DNA from: Hymenolepis diminuta
Lineage: Eukaryota; Platyhelminthes; Cestoda; Cyclophyllidea; Hymenolepididae
Assembly (NCBI GenBank): GCA_900708905.1
Contig: CAADRB010000002.1
Location: 2,269,830 to 2,333,829 of the forward strand
Length of the DNA: 64,000 bases
Direction: 5' to 3'
Made by a program: the position numbers and the translations under genes. The notes under the pieces were generated by a model that did no database searches, had not been told where the DNA came from, and saw only the letters and a program-made list of their open reading frames with translations. Of the stretch, positions 26,259-40,123 are shown in pieces; within the stretch, counting starts at the first letter, position 1, and each line of letters starts with the position of its first letter.

Positions 26259-29200
26259 ATGGAAAAAAGCACTGCCGATAAAGTAGTTTTGTGGAAAATC
26301 ATCGAGCATTTTTTAACAAAAGTGCTAACAATGCAGGGTTTGTCGAAAGTGGAGCACATAAATATTACCAACTCTGTTTACGCCTTTTGTTCAATCGTTG
26401 ACCTTAATCGCGGCTTTGATAGTCGATTAGAAGTAACTGGAGTTGACCTGTACAAAAAACTCACCCAATTCATCAAAAGTCATGTTGCCTCTCTTGAAAA
26501 GGTAGGTCAGGTCTTCTCTTTAGGTCTACTCTTTAGGAAATGTCTGTTTTTTCAGGTGCGGATTTGCTTGCGTTTTATGAAAAACATTGGACAAGATACT
26601 CCATTGCATCAGCCTATATCAATAAAAGATTTGACTACCTCAACAGAAACTTAATAAAAGCTTATATTGAAGAAAGGCCAAAGGATTTTTCATTCTTACA
26701 CACGGTAAGTGTTCTCCATAATGACCTTGGATTAGTCTAAAAGATCGAAGCTTTTTAAACATCTTCACCTGGTCATTGTAGATTTTCTTAACAATTTGGA
26801 GAGATGAACTTCTCTTGCCCTCTATCAAAAGACTTACAAGAGCCATTCTTGACGAAATTGAAAGGGAACGCAAAGGCGTGTCTATATCAACATCAAGACT
26901 GTGTATTGTGATTGATAGCATTGCTAGAGTCAGTCTCACCGAATTAGTCGACAGGCACATAGATGAAAACTCCGAATATTCAGACCTGCTATACATTCAT
27001 CCCGAAAATGTACAAGAGGAATGGAATCAAGACATTCCATTTTATAAAGATTATTTTGAAGGGGCTTTCTTAAAAGAAACTACCGCGTTCTATGAAGAGG
27101 AGAGCAACTCATTTTTGAATGAGCATACAGTACCGGACTACTTAAAATGGGTAATTAGTACGGATCAATTTGTCATTCCTTACGTTACGAGTTATTTTAA
27201 GTCAATTTACGTTTTTATTATAGGTGCTAATTTGCATTCAAAATGAAAACAGGCGAGCACATTTCTATCTTTACAAGGCTACACGTAAGAAGCTTTTAAA
27301 AGCAACCTACGACTGCTTGATTGAAAAACACATCGAGAGGATAGCTGATGAATTCCCCAATCTGATGAAGGAGAATAGATATGCAGGTAAACTTTAGTTT
27401 ACAAGACCAGTCCCGTCGCTACTTACCAACCTAATTACACTTATAGACCTAAATACAATGTACAAACTTCTCTTTCGATACAAGGAGGGTGTTAAACGTC
27501 TTGCATCCATGATGGAGTCGTTCATGACCGAATGGGGTACCGCAGCCTTGGAATATACAAAACCAGTAAGTTTTCTCTATTTTTAGTCTCTGTGGTATTT
27601 CCAAAGCGTATTTATCTAAGAGTATGCTTTCGCTATTTAAGACACCCATGGCCTTCATGAATACAGTCATAGAAATATTGGAGACTGGCGAGTATATGCT
27701 TCAAGAAGCCTTCAATAATGATCGAACCCTTAAGAGAGCCTTTGAGAAAGGTGTTGAAGCCTTTGTTAATCACAATGCCATAACGAAGATTGCTGGAAGA
27801 TCACAAGTTGTGCCCGAACTATTCGTCAAATGCACAGATATTATTCTTCGAAAAGAGTAAGTTCTCTTTATTTGTTTTATCCTAAATTTGGAATTGAAAT
27901 CATTAGAGTGTTTTGATTTTGATGGCCCATCTATATTGTGAAAAATACTTTCATTACTAGTCTAAATAACTTCCCAACCGTATCATGGTTGTATATTTAA
28001 GAATAGTTGTTATTTACGATGTTGTCCGTATATTACATCTGCATCTTTAGAGCTGGAGATTATGGTATCTGCAACCTAATAATTTATTATAACCCCTGAG
28101 TTTGTGATGACTCAATGTATCTAATTCGTCTTCTCATTTTTGACTAATCTATAAAATCAGTTCAGTTGGACCTCCAAATTGCAATATAGGTCGGAATCAA
28201 AGTCTTTAAAATTATTTTATCTGTTTTAAACTTATATACTGGCTCTGACCGATGAAAGTTACAAATACGTATTCAGACAACTCTGGATTAATGAAGCCCC
28301 ACATTAAGATAGTTACACCAGGATAGCTGACTTTTTCCTACGGCCCTATCTTAACTATCCAAAGCATGGCCCATCGATCAATGTATAAGTCTGTTATTCC
28401 AAAGTCATAAGTTATTAGCAGTTGACCGGTGGTGACCTTGACAGGTCTCCAGTTTATAAGAGGCGGAATAGCTAAGTATCTTGCTTCTGACCCCCTATAT
28501 ATCGACTGAATGGACATGATAATGAGAGATCACTGGATAAAGAACTTTATTGGGTAAATACAGCAAGGTCAGAAAAAATGCTGCAGACGTGGGCGTATTC
28601 TGTGAATGTGTTGTGAGAGAGTGATCTCGTCTGAGTTTGGATTTAGTATGGGTACAAATTGTTTATGTAGATAGAGAAATGTGAAGGGAAAATATAAATG
28701 ATGGTTGGGAAGCGGGTTATTCAGAGTACATAAGTGCACCCGGGGACAACTTATGTGGGTGTTTGGGTCATGGTGTACTAAAGGGCCCTTTCTCCAAGAT
28801 CATACTCGTAATAGGAAATGACACTTTGGGCTTGGGAAATTATTTAATCTCCTTTCCAAAGAAAGACATATTCTAGATTATATGTATCTCTCAAGTTGGC
28901 CTGAAGGGGAAGAGGATTAATACATTCGATATTAAAACTAAAAATCGGGTGACAGATTAGTTACTTCTCTAGTGTCTGTTAACTAACCGGCGTGCAAAGT
29001 AGGTTAGCTTTTTTCGTTATAGAAAGTCTAACATCGACACCATGAAGGGATACCAAAATTCAAAAATATAGGATGACGTATCATTGTATTATTCCTTTTT
29101 AATTAAAAAATTTCTCTCATAAAATATGTTTTGCTTCTTTAAGCTTAAAATTTCGACTAAAATGTGGACTGAAAGATGGGATGAGGGCTGTGGTAAGACA

Positions 29201-32200
29201 TTAAATATCTCATAAATAGCACTTGTTTCTGTTTAGCGTAATTTAATTACTTCTTCTGCTTCTAAAACTTACAGTTGAAAATATTCCCATTCGTAAAAGA
29301 TAAGGACATCTTTCGAAAAATCTACTTGTTATATCTTTCCCGCCGTCTGATATATGATAACAGCATCTCTTATGCTGCGGAATGCGCTATGATTTATCCT
29401 ATGAATGAATACTGCGGTAACGACTACACAACTAGATTTCGATCAATGTTGAAGGACATGAAAAAAAGCCAATGGTTACTGGAAGAATTCAAGGAATGGA
29501 ACCCATTTGAACCCTTTGAAGGTGTCAATTGCTCTTAATGATGACGCTATTATATAACAGATGAAAGTGGCTTAGCTGTCAATATTCTTAAGAGGAGATA
29601 TTTAGTAGGCTCTTACCCTTCTAGCCTTCCCATGATCGGCGGCATGACCATTACGGAATAGTGCAATGTTTATGAGGCGAGGTTATATTGAGAGAACTTG
29701 GGAAAACGTTCACCAATGAGGCTATCTAAGAAGAATTGGAGGAAATTTCACGTTGAATATCAACGGAAATACTATTAACAGTCCTACTGGTTTGTATAAA
29801 CAGCATAGATACTCTGGAGCCATATCTAGTAGTTAGAGACTTCAAATAGGATTAAATAATTCTTGGAATTTTTCGGGTTCCTTATTAATTTATTTCAGTT
29901 TACCTTGTAGAAGCCAGTCTCTGGCCAACGACTAACGACAGCAGATAGGAATTCCAAAAATAGGGCACCAGGAGTTTAGAGCTGAACAAAATCTATTGCA
30001 CAATGGTCAAGACATGAGAGAGTGTGAGGGAGGAGAAGTTAGAACGGAAAGAGAATTGTACCAGTAGGTGATCGATAGGTGTATGCAAATATTAGTGCAG
30101 GTGTACTTTTAAATATAATGGGAGAGTACGAGAATATGGATATGGGACATGTAATAAGAATGTATTTCTAAGCGCAGGAACAGGAATATTACAACCAAGT
30201 ACACTTGCACTGCTTGATACGGATGTGGCTTGAGATTAGAATTACGCACACCATTAATTCTATATGGACAAATAGGTTGTATTTTTAGCGCAAATGTGGT
30301 TCTAAACAGAGGTAGTAATCCACTGACCTCATCTACTATACTTTATGCACAACTCATCTCCGCGGTTTTTAAACTGTATTGTTTTTTTACTTCATCCAAC
30401 TCTTGTTCTTTTTACTTTACTCTGCCATCTGGCCAAACTTAGTAGGCAAGTCTATCACATTGGAAAAGAGGTCAGCGTGCAAGCTGTGAAAAGGATGGTC
30501 ATCAATACACACTCTGAAATGCGGTCGGCCAATCACACTGGTTAGTTCTGGTAAACATGAAGAATGAAAAAATACGAGTTTCAAATAAGGATAATTCCAG
30601 GATATCTTCCGTCTATCCAAATCAAGTGCTTTTAGCCCTAAACATAATGGACTTGCGAAATTGCCTTTTCCTGGGTCGGTAGCAGATGATGATTATTTAA
30701 TTTATGAATTTGCAATATTTTTAATACTATTTACTTTCTCAAATCAATACCTCCCCATAACACCAGTTTGGAATCCGTCGCCGCATACTACCAAGAGTAA
30801 GGAACTTTGGTGATTTGAATGATAGTCCAAGGAGTTTCTGGGTACAAGTTTTGAAGTAATCTAATCTACTCTCATTATGCATTGGAGACTGTCATGAAGT
30901 TTGTAGTACCCACATATTGACTCATTCCTCAGCCCATTCTAAGTGTTTACTGATAATGTTACCCCTGTTACACATCAATTAACAAAGAACACGAAATCAT
31001 TCAACTCTCTCATCGTATCTAGATTTTCTTTCATTTTCACCCGCTTAATACCAATCCTTTTCCACTTCCTTCTAATTCCCTATTCCTTCCTTCCTCATTC
31101 GCTACGTTTGTTCAATACACTGTAGTCCAATTTATCTGGGAAAGACTGCTGTTTTCTTTTAGCCTTTTGGAAAGTTCTAAGCTTAACGTGGGCGGGTCCA
31201 AAAAATAGCCGTATTGATAGAATTTAATGATTATTTATTGGAGGGCGTACCATCTCCTAACCTCAATAATTCAAATGGACCTCTGACATATTACTGTCCT
31301 TTTTATTCTTTAGTTGAATTCTCAGTGATGGTGCTCAGTTCAGGAATATGGAATTATGAACCACAATATGATATAATGTTGCCTCCTGAGGTTCGTTTAT
31401 ATCAATTCAATAGCCCCTTTCTATATTTATACGCTAAAGGCTTCTTCTGTGGTTATTATTTCAGTTAGAGCGATATATCGCTTTGTTCGAGAAATTTTTC
31501 AAGTCTAGATACAATAAATGCACGTTAAAATGGTGTTATCATCTTTCCAGAGCAGAACTTATCAGTGTATGTAATAAGCGATGGACCTGTTTTATTGTAA
31601 GATATTGTTCATTTTTCGATATTCAGATTTCCTTGTTCTTAAATATTTTCATGTGTCATTACTTATTTGCTCATTCTAGGTTTCAACCTACCAGATGATT
31701 ATTCTTCTATTATTCAACCAGGCAGATCGATTTACCGTCGCCCAGATAAAGAAACTGACAAACATTGAAGAAGATAAGCTGATCCAAATTCTCGAATTCC
31801 TTGTTAAAGGAGACATTTTAAAAGTGATTAGAAGCGAAGAGAGGGAAGAACAACAGGAATCTTCATGCTTCCAACCGCAGAATGGGGAAATTGTTGAGAA
31901 TCCTTCAGAAGCAGATACCCAGCAGTTAAATAAAGAAGTTACTAGCAAACATGAAAATCTAAGAATCACTTTAGACACCATTCTTGGGCTACACTTGAAC
32001 TATTACTCGTAAGTCTTAAAGACTCATATGAAAACATTCATTGTATATTTATTTATTAAGATGGTATACTTTATACTATTCACATCAGTAGATGTAGCTG
32101 GGAGGAAAAAATTTGGGGAAAGGAGGGGAGATTTGAAATTCGGAGATTTTACGTCCTCTCTTCTCAGTCTGGAAGAAAATATACTTCTGTTTTTGTTAAA

Positions 32201-33338
32201 GACGAATTGAAAATATTGGCATTGAATGTAATGCCTGCATTGAGAATGATATTTTGATATTCTGGTACGTGGCGTTTCAAGCACCTTTGTCAGTATAAGA
32301 CTTGAAGCAAGTAGAAACTGGGTATTAGAAGTCCTTGTTGATCATTGCACTTGAGGAACATTGCTTCCCTAAATAGACCTGAAACACTGCTTTTCTTTCT
32401 GCAAACATTTTCACACATTTGTCAGCTTCGTACCATACTGGCTTCGCTCGAATTTTCATCTTTATGATAGTACAAGCCACAAAACACATCACAAGTCGGT
32501 CTACAATCAAGCTGGCCAAACGGAAGAACACATCAGTATGCAGAGTGGATCACGGGGGAGACCATACAAGATAATCATTGTTTACATTAGCTAGATCAGC
32601 TCAATAGTCATCTGTCGCTCTCGCTGGGATGATGACTGTTTCTTTCATTCTTTGCTGTCTTTATGCAGCTTGCTCCTTGTTTTAACCTTTCATATTTACT
32701 TGCTTATCAATATGATGTATCTTAATGAAGATCTATTGAGACCGTGTGTCCTATAACTGGTCATGAAGACGTAATTCAATATAAAAATAGCTTTGAATTG
32801 AGGGTATTTACAAGGGGAATTTCGAAAGCTAATAGCATCCGTTTTATATTTTTACCAATGTTTCTTAAATATTTAATGTCTGGTATTTTAGCCATAATGC
32901 ATGTGTATGTCTTGATTTACCACTGGGAAAAGACGTCAAAAAGGAAGCAGAAAAGACCATGCAAGAGGTTGAAAAAGATCGTCGCTTTTGCATCCAGGTG
33001 CGTAGATATGCCTCCTTGTTTATTAACAAATGTGCTTCAGTAACTTCATTCACCTTTCTTCTTGCTTGATAGGCCTGTATCGTTCGAATATTGAAAGTGA
33101 GAAATAGATTGGAACATGAAGAACTGATAAAAGAAGTTTTCGACCAGTTGGTCTCTCAGTTTACACCTGAGATTAGTCAAATCAAGGTAAAATTTGATGT
33201 ATTTTTATATATTTGTCAAATTTCATTCTTTTCAAAACCATATATTTGCCATCTCAGCAAAATATTGGCAGTCTCATTGAGCGCGGTTTCATCAAACGCG
33301 ATCCAGATGATCTTTCTACCTACGAATATGTTCCTTAA
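26259..33338 (+). CDS. CUL1: Cullin-1-like protein, copy C (nearly complete; exon 7 not found)
   Basis: Exons matching copy B: 26259-26501, 26537-26704, 26782-27150, 27224-27386, 27447-27565, 27642-27856, then 29275-29521, 31314-31390, 31465-31596, 31680-32008, 32892-32997, 33073-33186, 33258-33338. Six exons have exactly the same length as in B (168, 163, 132, 106, 114, 81). Motifs: ADLLAFYEKHWTRY, TIWRDELLLPSIKR, KDKDIFRKIYLLYLSRRLIY, CGNDYTTRFRSMLKDMK, FSVMVLSSGIWNY, VSTYQMIILLLFNQAD, and the NEDD8-site ACIVRILKVRNRL. Oddities: the equivalent of B exon 7 (67 nt) was not found between 27857 and 29274, and exon 6 (phase 2) cannot join exon 8 (phase 0) without it; the first winged-helix exon has a 60-nt acidic, Q-rich insertion; the C-terminus is YEYVP rather than YxYLA. 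With a 67-nt exon it would be about 809 aa. It may be functional or beginning to decay. Confidence 0.85.
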
Positions 33339-36300
33339 TTGGTTTTTCTAACAATATTTCATCTTAACATCGTGAGCAACTTTTGCAACCACAGACAATA
33401 TCAGTTGTTGTTTTTAAATAGTTTTATCTAATGACTTAAGGCCAAACTCTTTCATTTTATGACTCATTATACTTGTTGTCTTAAACGTGTGCATTGGACT
33501 GCTGTAATTTGACGCTTCTTTTGTACAATTTCTTTGGAATAATGTAAATAACATGTAAATCTCGGCGTTTTAAATTTATCATTCGCTATTATTCCTATAA
33601 AGGAAAAGAGTGAACAGATCAGACATTCGTCTATGCCTAATATTACGGGTAAAAGAACGATACCTCAGTCAGGGTCACTTCTCTAAAAGGTTCTACCCAA
33701 AAGTACCAGAGAAAAAGCCCAAGTAGGTAAAATATCCGTCATATTTTGTACACTGTTCCCCGTGTATTTATTGGAGAATAAAAGAAGATGTACTTCTTTT
33801 AAGAACCCAAAGATGTGACTCAAATGCGTTATCGCCTGGGTGGTGTCGTGATGTGCGAGACTTAAGGCACTGGGTCTGCATAGTTGCTTGAGCTATGGTG
33901 TCCTGAACATACTTTGAGGATTATATGAAAGGTACATTCTTCAAAGTCAGAGACTAAATAAGAAAAGTTGCTGCTGCTAATATTAATGCCTTGAATGGCC
34001 AGACCTCCATTGCAAAGCCGCTAAATTGCCAGTCCTAGTGGACTCTGAGTTAGAAGTCGGAAGGGAAACTAGAAACAGAAAGAGACAATGATATAAAACT
34101 GTTTAACCATGAAAAAGTCAACTAATAGTCCTCCTAGATGGAGATCAAATAATAAGTCAAATATAATGGGCATAATAAAATACGGACAGTATGATGGTGT
34201 TTAATGTTTAAAGAGGTCACCGTCAATTTGCGAGATCAGTTGCAAATGATATGGAAACATGACTATATCTATTCTTTAGATTCCGTAAAATTAATGAATC
34301 GATCTTCAACCACCGAGCTAGAGACTACCTTAATTTCTGCTAACCGTTTAGACCGCGGGATTTCAGGATGTGGCGGGATTTAGAAGTTGATGATGGAAGT
34401 TATAGGGACGGATGGCCTGAGCACTGCATCTGTATTTGCATAGATCAGTGTTTATGCTTACTTTTAGAGCGTCAATAAAAGAACGGAAACGAATTGAAGT
34501 AACAAATTTTCAATCCCATTAACGATGACCGTCAGTCTAGTCAAATACTGGTCTTGAGCGGATTGTAGAAGAGTTAATTGTAGATTAGAACACTGCATAC
34601 CCAAAATCAGCTTAACCATACTGTAATGTTTCATATCAGTTCTCAACAGTTCCATTTTATCTGATTGTCAGAAAGTATGAAGAGTGTTTCTATGATGATA
34701 GCTCATTATCGATAGGTGGCTTATGAAAAACCTTTGACATTTTTCTTCCCTGTAACCGAAGTCCGCTATGAGATAAAAGAGATAAAAATATTTAATAGAA
34801 ATCTAATCCTTAGTTATGATACCGGTATAGTACTGAAAGTAGAAAGAAGAACAACTAGATACTTCTCTAGTAGGGTTAGCCTTGAGAAAATATTTGAGGT
34901 AATACACAATATAAGTGCTTAGTTCACTCGTGATTATCTTACTACTAGAAAAAATATAAGTAGCAGTAAAATAAATTTTGATCGAGTCACTTTGATTATG
35001 GAGAAGTGATTTAATCTATTAGCAGCAATGTGGATAAAGTGAATTAAAATAAAAACGCTAGTTAATTTGAAACTAAAAATAAGAGCGGTATAATTATTGC
35101 GGCGTCTTGAGCGTAATGAGTGCTAATTTGAAGAGGCACATATATTTTTAGTACAGATACCTTTATTAATCGCTCTATTTGAAATGAAGTTCCATTTTGA
35201 GTATTGTGTTAACTAGGATATTTAAGGACAAAAAGAACTAAGCTCAAATTGAATGCCTTGGTCTGGTCGAAATTCGACAGTTCGAAATAGGGTAGATTAT
35301 AGGCATTCAAAAAGGAAGCTTTCTTGAAATATCACTATATTAGACGTATAGTTTTGTTTCAGTTCAGGAACGAGAAGAGAATGGATTGATCCGCATTCAT
35401 TGAATAATTGTTTAAAATTCATTTAAGAGAAAATGCCGAATCGGTAATTTAAATCCCATATCGAAAATGGTAATTATAAATGAATATTATTTTTCTAGAT
35501 AGTTAAAGCAGTGAAATTTATAGATTGCTTTGGAGTTCGTATCGAAACAATATTCGTAAAGTGATTCTTAAATTGGGTCTACAGTCCGAACTTGAATATT
35601 CGAATTATAAAGTGATTACGTGGAAAAGAAGCTCGTCTGGAATTAAAATTTCCTAATCCGGGAATTTTCAAATGTCAATAATTTCTCGTTGGAATTATTC
35701 ATATATTTTAAACCTTTATATCCCACGTTTGACAGAGGAATTGTTCTTTTTAACATGATATTGTCTACCTATCAACAGCACATATTTTACTCCTTTTAAT
35801 CAGTTATGCGTCAATGAAATCGTAAAGTGCGGAGTCTGCAGTGCTGTCAAGACTGTCGAACTGGACCTTGTGTGCACCAGAACACTAAGGAAAGTATAAT
35901 TCCGGTAACCGTTAAGACATCAATCTTCCTGTTTGTCGAACCAATCAAGGACCTGCGTACTGGTGTCTTACCCAATCAAAGACCGATATCCAGCTCAGAC
36001 AAAATGTCAAATTTAGCTTGTGCACTGTAAAAAAGCATCGCAGTAAAGCTCCTCTTCCTCTCATCCCCTGTCTTGTACTTCTAAGGAATTTTTGGGATCA
36101 TTTGCACAAAAGGACTGTCTTAGAGACTAAGTGGACTTTCTGAAGTCGGTTGGACTTCTCGGAGGATTAACATTCTTATTCAAGAGCTCACTTCGTGTAG
36201 TTGTCACTGCAGTTGTATCCGGACATCCATTGCCGTTGGGAAAAACAATCGACCAGTCTACGGCCTCTCACATCATAATTTTAAATCATTAATATATTAA

Positions 36301-37435
36301 GGTGAGCTAGTTCTTTTGCTATGTAGTAAAACGAAATACATCTCCTTTGGAGCTTAAACATCCTTTTTCCAAACAACATCCGATAAAGTGTATCACAAAT
36401 GTATGGGGTTAGTGAACGTTGAGACTGACTAAAGCAGAAACGTAATGAGTTTATATTTATCATTGGAGGGGTATCAATTACTGTCAATTAACTTTTCAGT
36501 ATTAGCATAGCTCTAGCTCTGAAGAACTGGAACTAGGTTTTCCGATCGACAAGTTGACTACCGTGATGTAGTACACATAATCACAAGAATGTGAGTTGTA
36601 TTTTCCAGTAATGAATTGTGATCAAGGAAGCGGACATTAATCGATTCTCACAATGCCAACTGGTTTCTCGGTAAATAGAATTCCTCTACGTTGTATATCA
36701 TGAAAATAAACGCTAACTAACAAGTATTTCCTATGACTGGCGATTATTCAAAGATAATAATTTACCCATTTATTCGGATTACAAGGTGATATTCAATAAA
36801 AAAATGAATATGGGTAATGATTATTTGAAATCGGGTCGAAGTGACAACGACTCATTACGTATCAATTTTGTTATCATGAATTATTTTAATTAAATTTTAT
36901 TCAAATCTAGGAATTCGAAACTAAAAACTACCCCAATCTGAACGGTCGATATGTGGACAAATTCGAAGTGCCACTTTGAAGGAATTCTGTTGGGGAAACA
37001 GCAAAAGAGAGCATCAAAATATTCAACGACATTTATGCCAACTAGAGAATACCCAAAAAATGTGAACTCCTGTACAATCGAAGTTGCATTCTCTTCAGAG
37101 ATCATGTACTATCCATGTAAAAGGTAGGTTCACTATCCCCACTTACTAATGATTTTTAACTTTTTTTCACGGATCTTGCAACTCACAAGTACGAAATTCG
37201 AATTTCCTAATAATGTATACTCAAATATGGGTCAGTTGTACTTCTTGCTGCAAAAAATATCAATCACTTGTGTCAGTATCTTAATAAAAATTATGTTGAC
37301 ATCCTTATGGCTGTGGAACAGATTTACATAGTTTATGTCTATGTGGTGGGTACTTTTATATGTAGCAAAGATTTTGAGTGCAGACAGCGATAGGTATATG
37401 GAGAGCTCAGTCATTGGAACTCGCATGTTCTATGG
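33339..37435. other. Intergenic DNA between cullin copies C and D
   Basis: No gene recognised. An AATAAA at about 33777-33782 could serve copy C. The open frame at 35827-36030 (QCCQDCRTGPCVHQ) is unrecognised and probably not coding. Exons 1-2 of copy D would be expected near 36.5-37.4 kb but I could not identify them. Confidence 0.5.
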
Positions 37436-40123
37436 TCAATGCTGGTGGAAGTCGAGAAAGAACGCACGGAAAATGTTGATATAGCATCAGAGCTGCGTTC
37501 AGTCATTATTAGTCCCAAAAAATTTGAAAGCATCTTATCCGCAAAGAAATATGAAAAATATGAAATCTATTAGATGGATTTTGAAAAGCTATATCTGAAC
37601 TAAACCATTCGCTATTACAATCGTGAAAGCAGCCCATATTTAACCGATTTTTCAATCATCAATTACTTAAACTGAGTAAGAAGTATGACATGTGTTGCAG
37701 CGAATTGAAGTTAACGTGTTTATTAACCAATAATAATTCCAAACTTTCCAAACAAACATTTCCAAACTTCGTGAAAGCCGAACGCTATAGGGCCACATGC
37801 TGTCTCAATTAAGCAAAGATAAATGTTTGAAAAATGCACCTTATTACTTGATCAGTAGTCACATTTATCCCATTGAACAAGAATTCCAATATCTCCAGTA
37901 GAAAAGTACTGTTAAAGGAAGAGCATTAATATTAATTTTTCTTCGGCAAAATGTTTAATTGAAATCTTATTTCAGATCTTCTTCCATATTACAAAATCTT
38001 ATTTAAATACGCGAATGTTAACGAGAAAGTTGAAAGCATGGTTGAATCCTGTGTTGATTGAATTTGGCTGTAAAGTCATTTGAAGAATTTGCGAAGTCGA
38101 TATGTATGTAAGTTGATAATATTTATAGCTCTGGAAAGTTGTTCATTAAATGGCCCTTTCCGTACTTATTCGAAAAGTCTTGTTTAAGTTAATACCTCCT
38201 TGTAGACGGCAAGTTTATATAAGTGACAGAAACCCAGGGGTTGGTTATGATATCCTGTTGAAATTAATATTGTAATATACTGTAAACGGTTCAAAATATT
38301 TGATCCCGACATGGTCCCGAGGATGAATTGGGACTCCCATCTGAGGTAAGCTTAAGTCCCTTACGAACTCCCGCCCTAATTTCTTGCATTTCTAATACCT
38401 GAAGGCCTGTGTCGATGCTCTCGCAGAATTTTTTCCAATTCTGGTTCATAGGGAGAAAGTTATCTTGGTCTCATCAAACAAGTAATTGTGAAATTATCCT
38501 CCATTATACTAACAGAGACTAAAGATTCACGGTACAATTTGCCTTATCTCATATTTAGTTTGTTTATTCATTACAAAAATCTTTTAGTTACATTCATCTA
38601 ATTTCACTAGTGTCCATTTATCAAATGTCGATTCTAATGCTATTCAACGAGGCAGATTGTTAATGTAATCTTCCAGATAAAAGAGCTGACCAATATTGGG
38701 AATTCTATACTCTTTCAGATCCTTATGATTCTTATAAATGCTGAAGTATTGAGAGTTCACAAAGGAAGCGAAGATTAAATCATATTAGAAACCAACCTTA
38801 GGCTCAATTTAGATTATAGCAAGTGAGCAGTTTGACCCGTGAGCATTAATCTGGTACCATTTCCGTTTTGTAACGTATTGAGAACTATTCAGAAGGCTCA
38901 GAGATTGCAAGTCATGTTTAAATCACGTATTAGTATTTATTCAGATTACAACCTTTTCGGTAGGTACGAAAGGGGTACATTTGACTATCTGAATAATTCA
39001 ATCTAATCAAGATTGCCTGGCCTCAAGGGAAGTTCACCGTTTCGATTTATTATTCATATCTAGAAAAGTACAGATCAAGCAACAGGTTAAGTGAGAATTA
39101 CTTCTCGTTACAGCTGAAGAAGGATTTTTGATAGAAAGCAACATAGAATATGACAAACTCAGATGGCGCCACAGTTTAACTGCTATCAGCACCATCACCA
39201 ATTATTCATTTCATTTCCTAAGCGTTGGTAACTACACCCAAAGACTGAGAGGCGGTACATCTTAACAGAGTCACATGTAATATATTACGTGAATCGCAAT
39301 CACATATGCAGACCTTAAATTATTAATAACTACGTATAATAAACCCAAAAAACCCCAGGAAGACCACGTCTTTCAAGATCAAAAGGTATTATATTATGCC
39401 AATCACAACTGTCTGGAAAAAAATTACAAATGCCAGAAAGTAAGACGAGACCAATAGTTTGTAATCAGGAATCCAGGTATCTAAATATCACATTGACAAA
39501 CAAGAGGAATCAATCATACAAGGTCGCAATGTCCCTAAGGTTATTTATCTTATTGCCGAAACTAGGGATCCGCAATCCACAGTCGTGAATTTTTAAACTT
39601 CACTTTCTTCCTTCATAATCTCCTGTTAGTTTGGACTGTTAGAAGCAAACGATCTCTAGAGCTAGCGGCCATCGATTGCAGTCATTTAAATTATGCAATC
39701 ATACTGCGTTTAATTTAAGTTTAGATCAATATGTGAAACGCGATTTGCCGATGAAGAATGCCAAAGCGATAGAGAAGGAAAATGAAAAGACACTCAATAA
39801 ATTTGAAGGCGATCACTTTTTTTATTTTTCAAAAGTCTTGACCGCCTGGTTTTAAAATAACTCAAGAAAGATATTCGCCCGCTTCTCTTAGACCTGAATA
39901 ATGAGAATAATGAAGCAACATTAGAGTATGAATCACAAAACTTCTACTAATGAAGTTATCGGACATTTATTGGAAAAGTGCACTTCGCCAACTCATTAGA
40001 TTGAGGTTCTGAAGCTGAGAATAAGACTACGTAATTAAAAAATAAGATTTATTTTAGTTTTCTCTTATCTTGCAGCGCTGTATCGACTATGATTTCTCTA
40101 TATATAAATATATCGAATTTTAA
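37436..40123 (+). pseudogene. Cullin-1-like copy D, disrupted pseudogene
   Basis: Relics lie in the same order as the exons of copies B and C. 37441-37675 is exon 3: VEVEKERTENVD, two internal stops, and the final YLKW codon TGG changed to TGA just before a GTAAGA donor. 37976-38105 is exon 5: LPYYKILFKYANVNEKVESM, then a stop and a frameshift. 38310-38345 is the end of exon 9. About 38404-38490 is exon 10: LKACVDALAEFF. About 38612-38821 is the first winged helix: VSIYQMSILMLFNEADC, stop, frameshift, IKELTNIGN. About 39735-39835 is exon 12: LPMKNAKAIEKENEKTL. About 39890-40015 is exon 13: IMRIMKQH, then a stop. 40076-40123 is a possible terminal exon ending IYKYIEF. Multiple independent lesions mean it cannot make a cullin. 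Splice-like sites remain at several junctions. Confidence 0.85.
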
